Positions 10,129 to 18,926 of a stretch of DNA of 64,000 nucleotides are shown here, one piece after another. Below the pieces are notes generated by a model. It did no database searches. It was given only the letters and a program-made list of their open reading frames with translations, and was not told the DNA's origin. The stretch covers positions 6,726,001 through 6,790,000 of the forward strand of contig NZ_AP018448.1 in assembly GCF_030294945.1 (NCBI RefSeq), written 5' to 3'. The translations under genes were made by a program, and so were the position numbers. The stretch is from Streptomyces graminofaciens (GTDB lineage Bacteria; Actinomycetota; Actinomycetes; Streptomycetales; Streptomycetaceae). The number at the start of each line of letters is the position of its first letter. Within the stretch, counting starts at the first letter, position 1.

Positions 10129-11270
10129 GCGCGGAGGACATCGTTCCGGACCTCGGTGACGGCACGCGCGCGGTGCGGGCCGGGCTACCCGACCCCGTGA
10201 AGCACGAGCCGACCCTCCCGGGCCCGGTCTTCGCCGCCCACTACCATCTGCCGGGCGACCCCACGGGCCCGTACACCTACGGCCGCGACGAGAACCCCAC
10301 CTGGACCCTCCTGGAGCGCGCCATCGGCGAGCTGGAGGCGCCGGGGCGGGACGACGTCGAGACGCTCGTCTTCCCCTCCGGGATGGCCGCCATCTCCGCC
10401 GTGCTCTTCTCCCAGCTGAGCGCCGGAGACATCGCGGTCCTGCCGAACGACGGCTACCAGGCACTGCCCCTGGTCCATGAGCAGCTGCGCTCGTACGGCA
10501 TCGAGGTGCGCACCGCCCCGACCGCCGACAACGCCCAGCTCGACCTCCTCGACGGCGCGAGGCTGCTCTGGCTGGAGACCCCGTCCAACCCTGGTCTGGA
10601 CGTGTGCGACGTGCGGCGGCTCAGTGAGGCGGCACGCGCGCGTGGCTGTCTCGTCGCGGTCGACAACACACTGGCGACCCCGCTCGGGCAGCGGCCGCTG
10701 GAGCTGGGCGCCGACTTCTCCGTGGCCAGCGGCACCAAGCAGCTCACCGGGCACGGAGATGTGCTGCTCGGATACGTCGTGTCGCGCGATGCCTCGCTGA
10801 TGGCCGGTGTACGGCGCTGGCGCAAGATCGTCGGGGCGATCCCGGGCCCGATGGAGGCCTGGCTCGCACACCGCTCCCTCGCCACGCTCCATCTGCGCGC
10901 CGACCGGCAGAACGCCAACGCCCTGGCCGTTGCGGAGGCGTTGAGGGGGCGGCGCGAGGTCACCGGGCTGCGTTATCCGGGGCTCCCCGACGATCCCTCG
11001 CACAAGATCGCCGCGCAGCAGATGCGGCGCTACGGCTGTGTGGTCTCTTTCACACTGCCCACGCGCGCGCGTGCCGACCGTTTTCTCGACGCGCTCCGCC
11101 TCGTGGACGACGCCACGAGCTTCGGCGGGGTCCGGTCGACGGCCGAGCGGCGCGGCCGGTGGGGTGGTGACGCCGTTCCGGAAGGTTTCATCCGCTTCTC
11201 CGCCGGCGCGGAGGACACCGACGATCTGGTGGCGGACGTGCTGCGTGCGCTCGATGTGGCTACCGACTAG
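10125..11270 (+). CDS. Cystathionine gamma-lyase/synthase-type PLP enzyme
   Basis: A 381-residue fold-type I PLP enzyme of the Cys/Met metabolism family. Visible features are the YTYGRDENPTWTLLE region near residue 45, the GMAAISAVL phosphate-binding segment near 85, SNPGLDVCD, the SGTKQLTGHGDVLLGY segment with the PLP lysine near residue 205, and a C-terminal SFGGVRSTAERRGRWGG. It is most like cystathionine gamma-lyases, but lyase and synthase activities cannot be separated by eye. ATG 10125 overlaps the upstream stop. A strong hairpin terminates the unit. Confidence 0.88.
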   Translation: MSAEDIVPDLGDGTRAVRAGLPDPVKHEPTLPGPVFAAHYHLPGDPTGPYTYGRDENPTWTLLERAIGELEAPGRDDVETLVFPSGMAAISAVLFSQLSAGDIAVLPNDGYQALPLVHEQLRSYGIEVRTAPTADNAQLDLLDGARLLWLETPSNPGLDVCDVRRLSEAARARGCLVAVDNTLATPLGQRPLELGADFSVASGTKQLTGHGDVLLGYVVSRDASLMAGVRRWRKIVGAIPGPMEAWLAHRSLATLHLRADRQNANALAVAEALRGRREVTGLRYPGLPDDPSHKIAAQQMRRYGCVVSFTLPTRARADRFLDALRLVDDATSFGGVRSTAERRGRWGGDAVPEGFIRFSAGAEDTDDLVADVLRALDVATD

Positions 11271-11288
11271 TGACCCGGTACGTACAAG

Positions 11289-11327
11289 GGACGGTCCGAG
11301 CCTCCCCCCTCATGGCTCGGACCGTCC
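11289..11327 (+). terminator. Terminator of the holin-like/phosphatase/PLP-enzyme unit
   Basis: A perfect 14-bp stem (GGACGGTCCGAGCC with its complement at 11314-11327) and an 11-base loop begins 18 bases after the stop. Confidence 0.85.
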
Positions 11328-11402
11328 TGGGTTCCTCGCACGAAGAACCGCGCCGACAAGGCTAGTTGACTCTGCGTCAGTGTCCAATCACAGGAGCGGC
11401 AG

Positions 11403-11893
11403 CGACCTGTCGAGCGGCACGCTCGAACGCCGGTTGGGCCGCCCTGATCTTCCTTCGCCAGGCCCGGGGAGTGACCCCCCACGACCATCGGTGACGAACT
11501 CGCCGACAAGGCGGCGCCCCACCTCGACGCACTGGTGGAGATCACCGAGACAGGTCTCGACGACGACTCCTCCTCCCGCGCCCTCCACCTCGCCGGACCA
11601 CCGGAGTTCACTGCCGAGCGGGCCCTTCCCGCCTCACCGAGCTGACCGGGGACGACGGCCAGGGCTTCACCTCGCGGGTCTCCTTCGGGGCCACCGACGA
11701 GACGCTGGAGGGCCTTGCCGCCGGACACCACGACCTGGCCATCACCACCCGCCCGGCCCCTGGCGCCCTGCTCACCGCTGCCCCGCTCTGCGACGAGGGG
11801 CAGTTCCTGGTGGTCCGCACCGGCACACTGGCCGGGTCGCACATCGCCCGGGCACACGAGTGGCTGCTGCATACGGCTGCGGACGGGCCCTGA
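11403..11893 (+). pseudogene. Decayed LysR-family regulator
   Basis: No intact frame exists here, but pieces of a LysR regulator can be read in sequence across shifting frames. TLERRLGRP continues in another frame as LIFLRQARGVTP, then TIGDELADKAAPHLDALVEI and LAGPPEFTAERALP (11481-11628), then after another one-base shift near 11630 LTGDDGQGFTSRVSFGATDE and LEGLAAGHHDLAI to TGA 11893. These correspond to the end of the HTH linker and most of the effector domain; the N-terminal helix-turn-helix is gone. At least three frameshifts plus truncation argue for real decay rather than a single sequencing error. Confidence 0.75.
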
Positions 11894-11986
11894 AGGGGCC
11901 CTGGAACTCCTCGATCAAGGAGGCTGCTTCTCGGCTCGGCGGCCTCCCACCGGCGCCGGAGTACCGCTTCTTGGTCGTGCGGCGAT

Positions 11987-12000
11987 GTTTCACGTGGAAC
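11987..12000. promoter_or_regulatory. parS-like site (13/14)
   Basis: GTTTCACGTGGAAC, one mismatch from consensus, lies just upstream of the NUDIX gene. Confidence 0.65.
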
Positions 12001-12021
12001 ATGCGGGGCCACATTTCTCCC

Positions 12022-12504
12022 ATGACCGTACGACCCGTGGTCAAGCGCACCGCCCGCGCCATCCTGCTCGATGGTGACGCCCTGATCCTCATCAAGCGGA
12101 CCAAGCCCGGCATGGATCCCTACTGGGTCACACCGGGCGGCGGAGTCGAGCAGGAGGACCCGACCGTCGTCGACGCGCTCCACCGCGAAGTGCACGAGGA
12201 ACTCGGCGCCAAGATCACCGATGTGGTGCCTTGTTTCGTCGACACCGTCGAGCACATCGGCGAGGACGGCGGCGCGACCGGCGTGAAGGTCCAGCACTTC
12301 TTCGTCTGCCGCCTGGAATCCATGGACCCGTCCAAGCGGCACGGCCCCGAGGTGGACGACCCGCTCGGCGAGTACGAGATCGTGCGCGTCCCCTTCACCC
12401 GGGTGGGCATCGCGTCCGTCCATCTCGTGCCGCTGTCCCTGCGGCACTATCTCGACGGGAACATCGAGGGTGTACGAGCGATGCACGCACCCGACCTGGG
12501 CTGA
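12022..12504 (+). CDS. NUDIX hydrolase
   Basis: A 160-residue protein with a near-canonical Nudix box starting at GGGVEQEDPTVVDALHREVHE and continuing ELGA (GX5EX7REX2EEXG), which coordinates the divalent metal used to cleave nucleoside-diphosphate-linked substrates. The box sits around residues 38-62. Start choice is uncertain: ATG 12022 or the in-frame ATG 12001; neither has a clear ribosome-binding site and the latter abuts the parS-like site, so translation may be leaderless. The gene ends three bases before the stop of the convergent globin gene. Confidence 0.88.
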   Translation: MTVRPVVKRTARAILLDGDALILIKRTKPGMDPYWVTPGGGVEQEDPTVVDALHREVHEELGAKITDVVPCFVDTVEHIGEDGGATGVKVQHFFVCRLESMDPSKRHGPEVDDPLGEYEIVRVPFTRVGIASVHLVPLSLRHYLDGNIEGVRAMHAPDLG

Positions 12505-12507
12505 CGT

Positions 12508-14004
12508 TCAGTCCCCGGCAGCCACCAGTTCCTCCACCGAGTCATGGCGTATGCGCCGCAGAGGGACGCCCACGCCCTTGAGGGCGTTCACGCCGCTGCG
12601 GATCATGCCGGGCGGCCCCGAGATGTACGCGTCGTACTCGTGCCACGGCCCGTACTGGCGTATGGCGTCGGGAAGCTGGAGCAGTCCGTCCCGGTCCACG
12701 ACCGGGCGGACCTCCAGCCAGGGGTTGCTCTGCTTCAGCCGCAGCAACGTGTCGATGTCGTACAGGTCGTGGTCGGTGCGGGCGCCGTAGAAAACCTCGA
12801 CCGGGCGACGCACTCCGCGTTCCGAGACGTCCTCGATCATGGCCTTGATGGGGGCGATACCGGTGCCGCCGCCCAGACAGAGCAGTCCGCTGTCGGTGGA
12901 GTGGTCGACGGTCATGGTGCCTGCCGGCGGACCGAGGCGTATGACGTCACCAGGCCGGGCACGGTGCACAAGCGCGTTGGAGACCCAGCCCGCCGGGATC
13001 GCCTTCACATGGAACGACAGCAGTCCGTCCGAGCGGGGTGCCGAGGCGAACGAGTAGTGCCGCCAGATCCGCGGCCACCAGGGAGTCTCCAGGCTCGTGT
13101 ACTGCCCGGCCAGAAAGGGATACGGCTGGTTCGGACGGACGGTGACGACCGCTATCTCTGCAGTTCTGAGCTCGTGCGAGACGATCTCGGCGAGCCACCA
13201 GGGTGGGGAGTGCAACTCGTCCGCGGCCGCCGCGTCGATCATCACCTGGGAGATCGTCGTGTACGCCCGGACCCAGGCCGCCTCGGTCTCGTCGTCCCAG
13301 ATCCCGTCCGCATAGCGGCTCAGCGCGCCGATCAGGCACTCGCCGACGGCCGGGTAGTGCTCGGCCTGGGTGCCGTACTTGCGGTGGCCCCGGCCGAGGT
13401 TCTGCAGATAGTCGACCAGGACCGGGGCGTTGTCGATGTGCTCGGCCGCGGTCAGGAGCGCCTTCAGCAGGCGGTCCCGCTGAGTGTCCATCGCCGCGGG
13501 GAACAGTGAGCGCAGCTCGGGGTGCTGGACGAAGAGCAGCGCGTAGAAGTACGAGGTGACCTTGTCGGCGACGGGTCCGATCTCGGCCATGGTGCGCCGG
13601 ATGAGCACGGCGTCGGGGGAGGCCTCCGGGGTGCGCGCGGCAGGCTGGACGGGGGCCCCTGTCTCGAAGACGGAGTCCTCGGGGCCCTGTGGGTCACGAG
13701 CCTCACCCTGCTGGGGGTGGGGTGCCGCGACGGGTGGCGGTACAGCGGCAGGGCGTGGTGCCGCGGCGGCAGGCGGTGCGTCGAACGCCGGTATTCGTTC
13801 CCGTGGGGAGCCGTTCCGCTCCTGTTCCGGGCCGCTGTGGAGCTCCTGGGAGCGGCGCACGGGCCGCATCGCGGCGAGACGGTTCCCCTCGGGCTCCTGG
13901 TCTCCGCCGGAGGATGGCGGCTGCGTGCGCGGTGTGAACCAGCCGCCTCCGTCGCTGTCCCCCGAAGTGCCGTTGCCGGCCGACGTGGTGGTCGGAGCGT
14001 CCAT
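12508..14004 (-). CDS. Globin-FAD/NAD reductase (flavohaemoprotein-like)
   Basis: The 498-residue protein has three parts: a ~120-residue Pro-rich, probably disordered N-terminus; a globin domain (about 125-260) with LIRRTMAEIGPVADKVTSYF, LFPAAMDTQRDRL and a proximal-His region GHRKYGTQAEHY; and a ferredoxin-reductase-like module with the FAD motif RHYSFAS and the nucleotide motif LCLGGGTGIAPIKAM. Flavohaemoproteins detoxify nitric oxide by dioxygenation. The extended N-terminus is unusual, but similar proteins exist in actinomycetes. ATG 14004 is preceded by GAGGCGAGG, which settles the start over the upstream in-frame ATGs at 14025 and 14127. Confidence 0.88.
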   Translation of the reverse strand: MDAPTTTSAGNGTSGDSDGGGWFTPRTQPPSSGGDQEPEGNRLAAMRPVRRSQELHSGPEQERNGSPRERIPAFDAPPAAAAPRPAAVPPPVAAPHPQQGEARDPQGPEDSVFETGAPVQPAARTPEASPDAVLIRRTMAEIGPVADKVTSYFYALLFVQHPELRSLFPAAMDTQRDRLLKALLTAAEHIDNAPVLVDYLQNLGRGHRKYGTQAEHYPAVGECLIGALSRYADGIWDDETEAAWVRAYTTISQVMIDAAAADELHSPPWWLAEIVSHELRTAEIAVVTVRPNQPYPFLAGQYTSLETPWWPRIWRHYSFASAPRSDGLLSFHVKAIPAGWVSNALVHRARPGDVIRLGPPAGTMTVDHSTDSGLLCLGGGTGIAPIKAMIEDVSERGVRRPVEVFYGARTDHDLYDIDTLLRLKQSNPWLEVRPVVDRDGLLQLPDAIRQYGPWHEYDAYISGPPGMIRSGVNALKGVGVPLRRIRHDSVEELVAAGD

Positions 14005-14424
14005 GGTGTGCCTCGCCTCGAACATCTTTCGGTCGATCTGCGCACTTCCCCGATCGGAAGTTGCCTGCTTTCCCCCGCAGACGGCTTGCTTTCCCCGTGC
14101 GTTCCCTGTCGACCAATGCGGCCACATTCAACCTGCGTTCCCGCGCCGTACGGACAAGTAGGTGAGAGTGTGACGTGAACCGCAGCACCCCCACCGCAGC
14201 GTTCCAGTGCTCGGGAACGCCTTGGCCGTGTAACGGCAAACGCAGGTCTTCGATCTCTCCGTCCGGTTAGGCTGCATTGGGTTGCGTTCGTCCCCGCTTC
14301 ATGAGACGAGAACATCTCGCTTCGGACACGAACCGGACTCGACCCTACCGGCAGCCACGCCACACACAAGTCCCCCCTTGCCCTACTGGGAATTCAACGG
14401 GGTCGAATCATCAATTCCTTGCGA
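14005..14424. other. Intergenic region upstream of the globin-reductase
   Basis: About 420 bases lie between the globin-reductase start and the HAD remnant. It must hold the promoter of the former. I see no convincing operator, RNA gene or open frame with protein-like features. Confidence 0.5.
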
Positions 14425-14640
14425 TTACCGGACGCCACGCACCAATTCATAGGTATTCCACAGATCCTGCCCCGTACAGGAGTGCGTAGCGAGCTTCGCC
14501 AGATACTGATCGGCATTGACTGCGACCGAGACCGGTACAGCTCCGAAGAGTTCCGCGTCGGAGAGCGAGTCTCCATAGGCGACAGGCACTACGGCCGCCT
14601 CGACGGTGAGGCCGTCCCTCCCGTTTATGCGTGCATGCGC
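14425..14640 (-). pseudogene. C-terminal remnant of a HAD-family phosphatase
   Basis: On the minus strand about 70 codons end at TAA 14425-14427 and read ...GLTVEAAVVPVAYGDSLSDAELF, then VSVAVNADQYLAKLATHS and LWNTYELVRG. VAYGDSLSDAELF is motif IV (GDSxxD) of HAD phosphatases of the SerB/phosphoserine-phosphatase-like group, and the following segment is the usual C-terminus. Motif I with the catalytic aspartates is absent, and the homology stops almost exactly at the parS site at 14642. It is therefore a truncated remnant. Confidence 0.65.
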
Positions 14641-14641
14641 T

Positions 14642-14655
14642 GTTTCACGTGAAAC
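14642..14655. promoter_or_regulatory. parS site (exact)
   Basis: Perfect GTTTCACGTGAAAC between the HAD remnant and the divergent GNAT gene. Confidence 0.92.
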
Positions 14656-14737
14656 ATCTGTCCGCGCGCTGTGCGGTTGTGCACGAGATGGCCAAAAGCG
14701 TGGCCGTCGCCTGCAAACCGGTGGACGTCGGCGGCCC

Positions 14738-15625
14738 ATGTCGGACAGCCTGACCTGCGTGTCGACACCTTCCCCCACCGCTCTGCCCATCCGCCGTCTG
14801 ACGCCTCGCGATCTCATCGCCTGCGCGGACCTATCCGAGGACCGGGGCTGGCCCCGCGAGGAGCACAAGTGGGGGTTGCTGCTCGCGGCCGGAACGGGGT
14901 ACGGCATCGACGACCCCGCCGGCGGCCTCGTCACCGCCTGCGTCGTCACCGAGTACGGCCCGGCAGGGCGCCCCGATCTGGGTGCCATCGGCATGGTGCT
15001 GGTGGCCGAGCGCCACGCCCGCCAGGGCGTCGGCCGCCGCTTGATGCGCCATGTCGTCTCGGAGATGGGCACGACTCCCCTGACCCTGCACGCGACGCCG
15101 TACGGTCGCCCGCTCTATGAGGAGTTGGGCTTCAAGGTCACCGGCCGGGCCGAGATGGTCGTCGGACAGTTCACACCCGACGGCCCCGACCTGTCGGTGG
15201 CCACGCGCTCGGCCACGGCCGAGGACCTCACCACGATCCTCCGGCTCGACGAAGAGGTCTTCGGCACGGACCGTACGCATGTACTCACCCGGCTCCCCGC
15301 CTTCTCCGATCAACTGCGCGTCGCCGAGGAGAACGGCCGGATCATCGGGTACGCGGCCGCCTGGCCGAACATGGAGACCCATGTCGTGGGCCCACTGATC
15401 GCGCGCGACACGGAGACGGCCAAGGCACTCATCACTTCCCTGGCCGCCCGCAGCGACCGTCCGCTGCGCACCGACATCGACGTACGCCATGAGGAGCTGC
15501 TGACGTGGGTGAAGGAGCGCGGCATGGCATCGGTCGCCTTCAACTCGGTGATGACGTACGGCATTTCCGAGCTGCCCGGTGACTGGACCCGACGCTATGC
15601 GCCGCTGACGGTGGCCGCGGGCTGA
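14738..15625 (+). CDS. GNAT-family acetyltransferase, two GNAT domains
   Basis: A 295-residue protein with two tandem GNAT folds. The first (about residues 10-140) shows the acetyl-CoA-binding region IGMVLVAERHARQGVGRRLM (R/Q-x-x-G-x-G/A) and RPLYEELGFK. The second (about 150-280) has RSATAEDLTTILRLDEEVFG, NGRIIGYAAAW and a weaker CoA site, so probably only the N-terminal half is catalytic. Substrate unknown. ATG 14738 is preferred because the upstream extension runs through the parS site and lacks any domain homology. Confidence 0.82.
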   Translation: MSDSLTCVSTPSPTALPIRRLTPRDLIACADLSEDRGWPREEHKWGLLLAAGTGYGIDDPAGGLVTACVVTEYGPAGRPDLGAIGMVLVAERHARQGVGRRLMRHVVSEMGTTPLTLHATPYGRPLYEELGFKVTGRAEMVVGQFTPDGPDLSVATRSATAEDLTTILRLDEEVFGTDRTHVLTRLPAFSDQLRVAEENGRIIGYAAAWPNMETHVVGPLIARDTETAKALITSLAARSDRPLRTDIDVRHEELLTWVKERGMASVAFNSVMTYGISELPGDWTRRYAPLTVAAG

Positions 15626-15818
15626 ATTTCCGTCGTCGCCGCCACCAGCGCGGCGGTTGAGTCAGTGGGGCGGGTCGACGCGTCGTCGAACGGTCAGCGG
15701 CTGGTGACGGGCTGGTGCTCCACCGGGGCATGAGCCTCAGCTGTGGCCGTCCCGCGACGAACTCTCCCCTGGTTTCGCGTCCATGCCGTCGCCGCACCTG
15801 CCCGCATAGGGTGCGCGT

Positions 15819-16271
15819 ATGGGAGATCTTGAAATACGCCCCGCAGCCAGGGAGGACGTCACCGAGATCGTCGCGATGCTCGCCGACGACCCCCTGGGTG
15901 CCCAGCGCGAGTCACCGGACGACCTGGCCCCCTACCTGACCGCCTTGGAGCGCCTGCTCGGCGATCCGAACCAGCACCTGGTGGTTGCCGAGCGCGAAGG
16001 CCGCGTCGTCGGCACTCTCCAGCTGACGATCATTCCCGGCCTCTCCAGGCGCGGTGCCACCCGCTCGATCATCGAAGGCGTACGCATCCACGCCGACGAG
16101 CGCGGCAGCGGCCTGGGGACGCGACTCATCGAGTGGGCGATCGACGAATCCCGCCGACAGGGCTGCCGGCTTGTCCAACTGACGTCCGACATCACGCGGA
16201 CCGATGCTCATCGCTTCTACGAGCGACTGGGCTTCGAGGCCAGCCACCTCGGCTTCAAGCTGCCTCTCTGA
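15819..16271 (+). CDS. GNAT-family N-acetyltransferase
   Basis: A 150-residue single-domain GNAT. LEIRPAAREDVTEIVAML opens the fold, and GVRIHADERGSGLGTRLIEW near residue 85-105 supplies the RxxGxG acetyl-CoA pyrophosphate loop. GCRLVQLTSDITRTDAHRFY followed by ERLGFEASH forms the usual C-terminal strand and helix. Substrate cannot be predicted. Same direction as the two-domain GNAT but 193 bases away, so probably a separate unit. Confidence 0.88.
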   Translation: MGDLEIRPAAREDVTEIVAMLADDPLGAQRESPDDLAPYLTALERLLGDPNQHLVVAEREGRVVGTLQLTIIPGLSRRGATRSIIEGVRIHADERGSGLGTRLIEWAIDESRRQGCRLVQLTSDITRTDAHRFYERLGFEASHLGFKLPL

Positions 16272-16322
16272 AAGCCCCTTCACGAAGCCGCTGACCCCCG
16301 CGAGGTCGACCTGCGGTGCGAT

Positions 16323-16336
16323 GTTTCACGTGAAAC
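16323..16336. promoter_or_regulatory. parS site (exact)
   Basis: Perfect GTTTCACGTGAAAC in the gap between the convergent GNAT and serine-hydrolase genes. Flanking GCGATG/CATCGC extends the palindrome, and GGTGCGATG repeats as its complement on the other side, so it may double as a terminator hairpin. Confidence 0.92.
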
Positions 16337-16373
16337 ATCGCACCGCAGGACTCCACATTCGTCAGAACGGCAC

Positions 16374-17759
16374 CTACCGGATCCCGCGCCACCCCTCGGG
16401 GTCCACGCCACCGGGCACCGGAGCCCCCTCGTCGTACGGCTGACGCGTGAACACGAACGACCCGAGGTCCAGGTGACTCACGGACCCGTCGGGCCTTCGT
16501 ACGGCCCGTAGGGCCTCTCCCGCGTAGTAACCGTCGAGTCCGGTCCACGTACCGTCGCCGTTGGCCCGGAAACGGGCACGACGACCGGGGCCGGACAGCG
16601 GCCCGAGCGAGACCCCACCCTCGGCTGTGAGCCGCAACGCGTAGGCCTGTGTCCCCCAGTACCACTGCCCCGCCAACTCGAGCACGGACTGGTCCACTTC
16701 GGGCAGTGGCCGCCAGGGCTCGGGGATCCGAGGCTCGGCCTCCGCCACGATACGGACGAGGTCGGCGGCCACCTCCGTCGTCGGCACCCCGGTAGTGCAG
16801 TTGGCCAGCACCACGGCTGCCACGTCGTCCTCGACGCTGATCGAAAGATTCGCGACGAAACCCGGGACAGAGCCGGAGTGGCCGACGAGGAACCGGCCGT
16901 CACGGCGCTGTAGTTGCATGCCCAGGCCGTACGAGGCACCGGCGACCACATCGGAAACTTCACCGGGCGCAGCGGGCGTCCGCATCTCCCGAACGGACTC
17001 GGCGCTCAGCACCCGATCGTCACCCTTGGCGAGAAAGACAGCGAAGCGCGCCAAGTCCGCCGTCGTGGACCAGAGTTGACCGGCGGAGGCCATCCTGCCC
17101 AGGTCCTCGACGCGCTCCGGCATCATGGCGTCGGCCCAGGGGTGCACGGCCCAGCCACCGGCGTGGGGCGCCTGCGGATCCCGGGTCGTGCGGCGCAGCC
17201 CCAGCGGTTCGAGCACCTCGCTCCGCAGCACGTCCTCCCATGGGGCGCCCCTCAGCTGTTCGACGAGCGCGCCCAGGAGCGTGTAGCCGGGGTTGGAATA
17301 GTGGAAGCGGCGACCGACGGGATGCCGGTGAGGCTGGTCGCCCAGTACGTCCGCCAACTCCGGGCGCAGGGAACCAGGGGTTCGCTCCCACCAGGGAGAG
17401 GGTGTCTCGGCCGCCAACCCTCCCGTGTGCGCCAGCAGGTCGGCGATGGTCGCCTCCCCCGCCCCGGTGCCCGGCAGATGCTTCTCCAGCGGGTCACCGA
17501 GGTCCAGCACGCCCTCGTCGCGCAGTCTCAGGACCAGCACGGCGGTGAAGGTCTTGCTGATCGAGCCGATCCGGTACTGCACGTCCGCATCCGGCGCGTG
17601 CCCGTCCACCGAGGTTCGTGCCCCGTGCCATACCGCCTCCCTGCCCCGGACCACGGCCGCGACCAACGACGGCGCACGTCCCTCGACCTGTGCGACGGCG
17701 ATCCGGTGCAGCAGGGCCCGGCGCGTGGCGGGAAGGAGATCTTCCTGAGGTGTTGTCAT
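16374..17759 (-). CDS. Serine hydrolase of the beta-lactamase / DD-peptidase family
   Basis: The 461-residue protein has the class C/penicillin-recognising triad: SISK (nucleophile Ser and general-base Lys, near residue 68), YSN (FHYSNPGY, near 158) and HSG (GHSGSVPGF, near 300). These are the S-x-x-K, Y-x-N and H/K-S/T-G elements of the family. A C-terminal beta-rich region of ~110 residues resembles the lipocalin-like tail of related esterases/peptidases. No signal peptide is apparent, suggesting a cytoplasmic esterase or peptidase rather than a secreted beta-lactamase. ATG 17759 follows a GGAAGGAG-type site. Confidence 0.87.
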   Translation of the reverse strand: MTTPQEDLLPATRRALLHRIAVAQVEGRAPSLVAAVVRGREAVWHGARTSVDGHAPDADVQYRIGSISKTFTAVLVLRLRDEGVLDLGDPLEKHLPGTGAGEATIADLLAHTGGLAAETPSPWWERTPGSLRPELADVLGDQPHRHPVGRRFHYSNPGYTLLGALVEQLRGAPWEDVLRSEVLEPLGLRRTTRDPQAPHAGGWAVHPWADAMMPERVEDLGRMASAGQLWSTTADLARFAVFLAKGDDRVLSAESVREMRTPAAPGEVSDVVAGASYGLGMQLQRRDGRFLVGHSGSVPGFVANLSISVEDDVAAVVLANCTTGVPTTEVAADLVRIVAEAEPRIPEPWRPLPEVDQSVLELAGQWYWGTQAYALRLTAEGGVSLGPLSGPGRRARFRANGDGTWTGLDGYYAGEALRAVRRPDGSVSHLDLGSFVFTRQPYDEGAPVPGGVDPEGWRGIR

Positions 17760-17884
17760 GAGCCCAGTCCACCTGGCCCCGCACCACACGTCGAGCGCGT
17801 TTCTCCGAGCGAGGCTCCGGGGCCCACGCTCCGGCCGAGAGGCTGAAGGCGCACACGGACCCACGGAGTCGGCCTGAGGAGATC

Positions 17885-18808
17885 TCACACGGTCTGCGAG
17901 TCGACGGAGGCCATGAAAGCCAGCATCCGGCGGTTGATCTCCTCCGCGTGGTCGATCTGGGGTCCATGGCCCGTGCCCGAGATGATCTCGGCCCTGGCAC
18001 CCGGTACCAGACGGGGCACGCGCTCCACCTGCCGCTCGGGGTGCACCAGGAGGCTGCGCTTGCCGAGCACCAGGTAGAGCGGAGTGCGGATGGTGGACAG
18101 CTCGTCCTCGGACAGAGGCAGAGGGGAGGGCCGGCGTATGCGGTAGGCACGGACGGCCGTTCTGATCATCGTGCGCAGCTCGGGAATGACGAGGACCGGC
18201 TGTTCCAGCCAGTCCGCCAGGCGCGGGCGCATCGCCTTGGGAGCGAAGGTCGCGAAGAGACCGGCGAAGATCCACACGAAGAAGCGCAGACCCACCTTCT
18301 CCAGGCCGCCGGGGTCGAGGAGGGTGACCGAGGCCAGGCGGTCGCGGCCACGGTGCGCCTGGTTCAGGACGAGCCAGCCGCCGTACGAGCTGCCGACCAG
18401 GTGGACACGGTCGAGTCCGAGCCCGGCGAGCGTCTCGTCCAGCCACTGGGCGGCGTGTTCGGGCTGATGGATGGGGGCGCGCTGGACGCTGCGTCCGGGG
18501 TCGCCCGGAGTGTCGATGGCATACACGGGGCGGTCGGCGCTGAGGTCGGGGGTGTTCGGGTACCACATGGCGGAGCAGGAGCCCGCTCCGTGCACCAGGA
18601 CTACGGGGGTGCGGGACTGTGCCGTTGGGGCTGCGGGGCCGTAGCGGTACACGTGAGTGGTACCGAAGGAGGTCTCCACGTCCTGTTCCCCGAGGACGGT
18701 CGCTCCCAGTGCGTAGACCGCGTCGCAGGCCGCGAAGTGACGGTCGCGCCGAGCGTCGCTCACATAGCGACCGACATCGGTTCGGGCACGGGTAACGGTC
18801 GAGGTCAC
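17885..18808 (-). CDS. Alpha/beta hydrolase
   Basis: The ~307-residue protein has VVLVHGAGSCSAMWYPN (oxyanion-hole HG motif), the nucleophile elbow VGSSYGGWL (G-x-S-x-G), a catalytic Asp region LYLVLGKRSLLVHPER and a late His in GTGHGPQIDHAEEIN. This completes a Ser-Asp-His triad typical of esterases and haloperoxidase-like hydrolases. GTG 18808 is chosen because GGAGG lies six bases before it; an upstream in-frame ATG (18850) would place the operator palindrome inside the coding sequence. Divergent from a TetR gene with an operator between them, so it is probably repressed by that protein. Confidence 0.87.
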   Translation of the reverse strand: MTSTVTRARTDVGRYVSDARRDRHFAACDAVYALGATVLGEQDVETSFGTTHVYRYGPAAPTAQSRTPVVLVHGAGSCSAMWYPNTPDLSADRPVYAIDTPGDPGRSVQRAPIHQPEHAAQWLDETLAGLGLDRVHLVGSSYGGWLVLNQAHRGRDRLASVTLLDPGGLEKVGLRFFVWIFAGLFATFAPKAMRPRLADWLEQPVLVIPELRTMIRTAVRAYRIRRPSPLPLSEDELSTIRTPLYLVLGKRSLLVHPERQVERVPRLVPGARAEIISGTGHGPQIDHAEEINRRMLAFMASVDSQTV

Positions 18809-18832
18809 GTCCACCTCCGCAGTCTCGGCTTT

Positions 18833-18850
18833 ATGGTACGAACGTACCAT
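18833..18850. promoter_or_regulatory. Operator palindrome between alpha/beta hydrolase and TetR gene
   Basis: ATGGTACG-AA-CGTACCAT is an inverted repeat with perfect 8-bp arms and a 2-bp spacer, and GTTGGTACGG a few bases further on resembles another half-site. It lies in the divergent promoter region and is the likely binding site of the adjacent TetR protein. Confidence 0.7.
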
Positions 18851-18926
18851 GACGTTGGTACGGCTGTATCATCAAAGAGCTTGAGAGGATCTCTACCAGC
18901 GAGAACAACGAGCGGAGAACCGGTCG

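Noticed and set aside
17885..18850. ATG 18850 as the start of the alpha/beta hydrolase.
   Set aside because: It would put the operator palindrome in the coding sequence and lacks a ribosome-binding site, while GTG 18808 has GGAGG at proper spacing.
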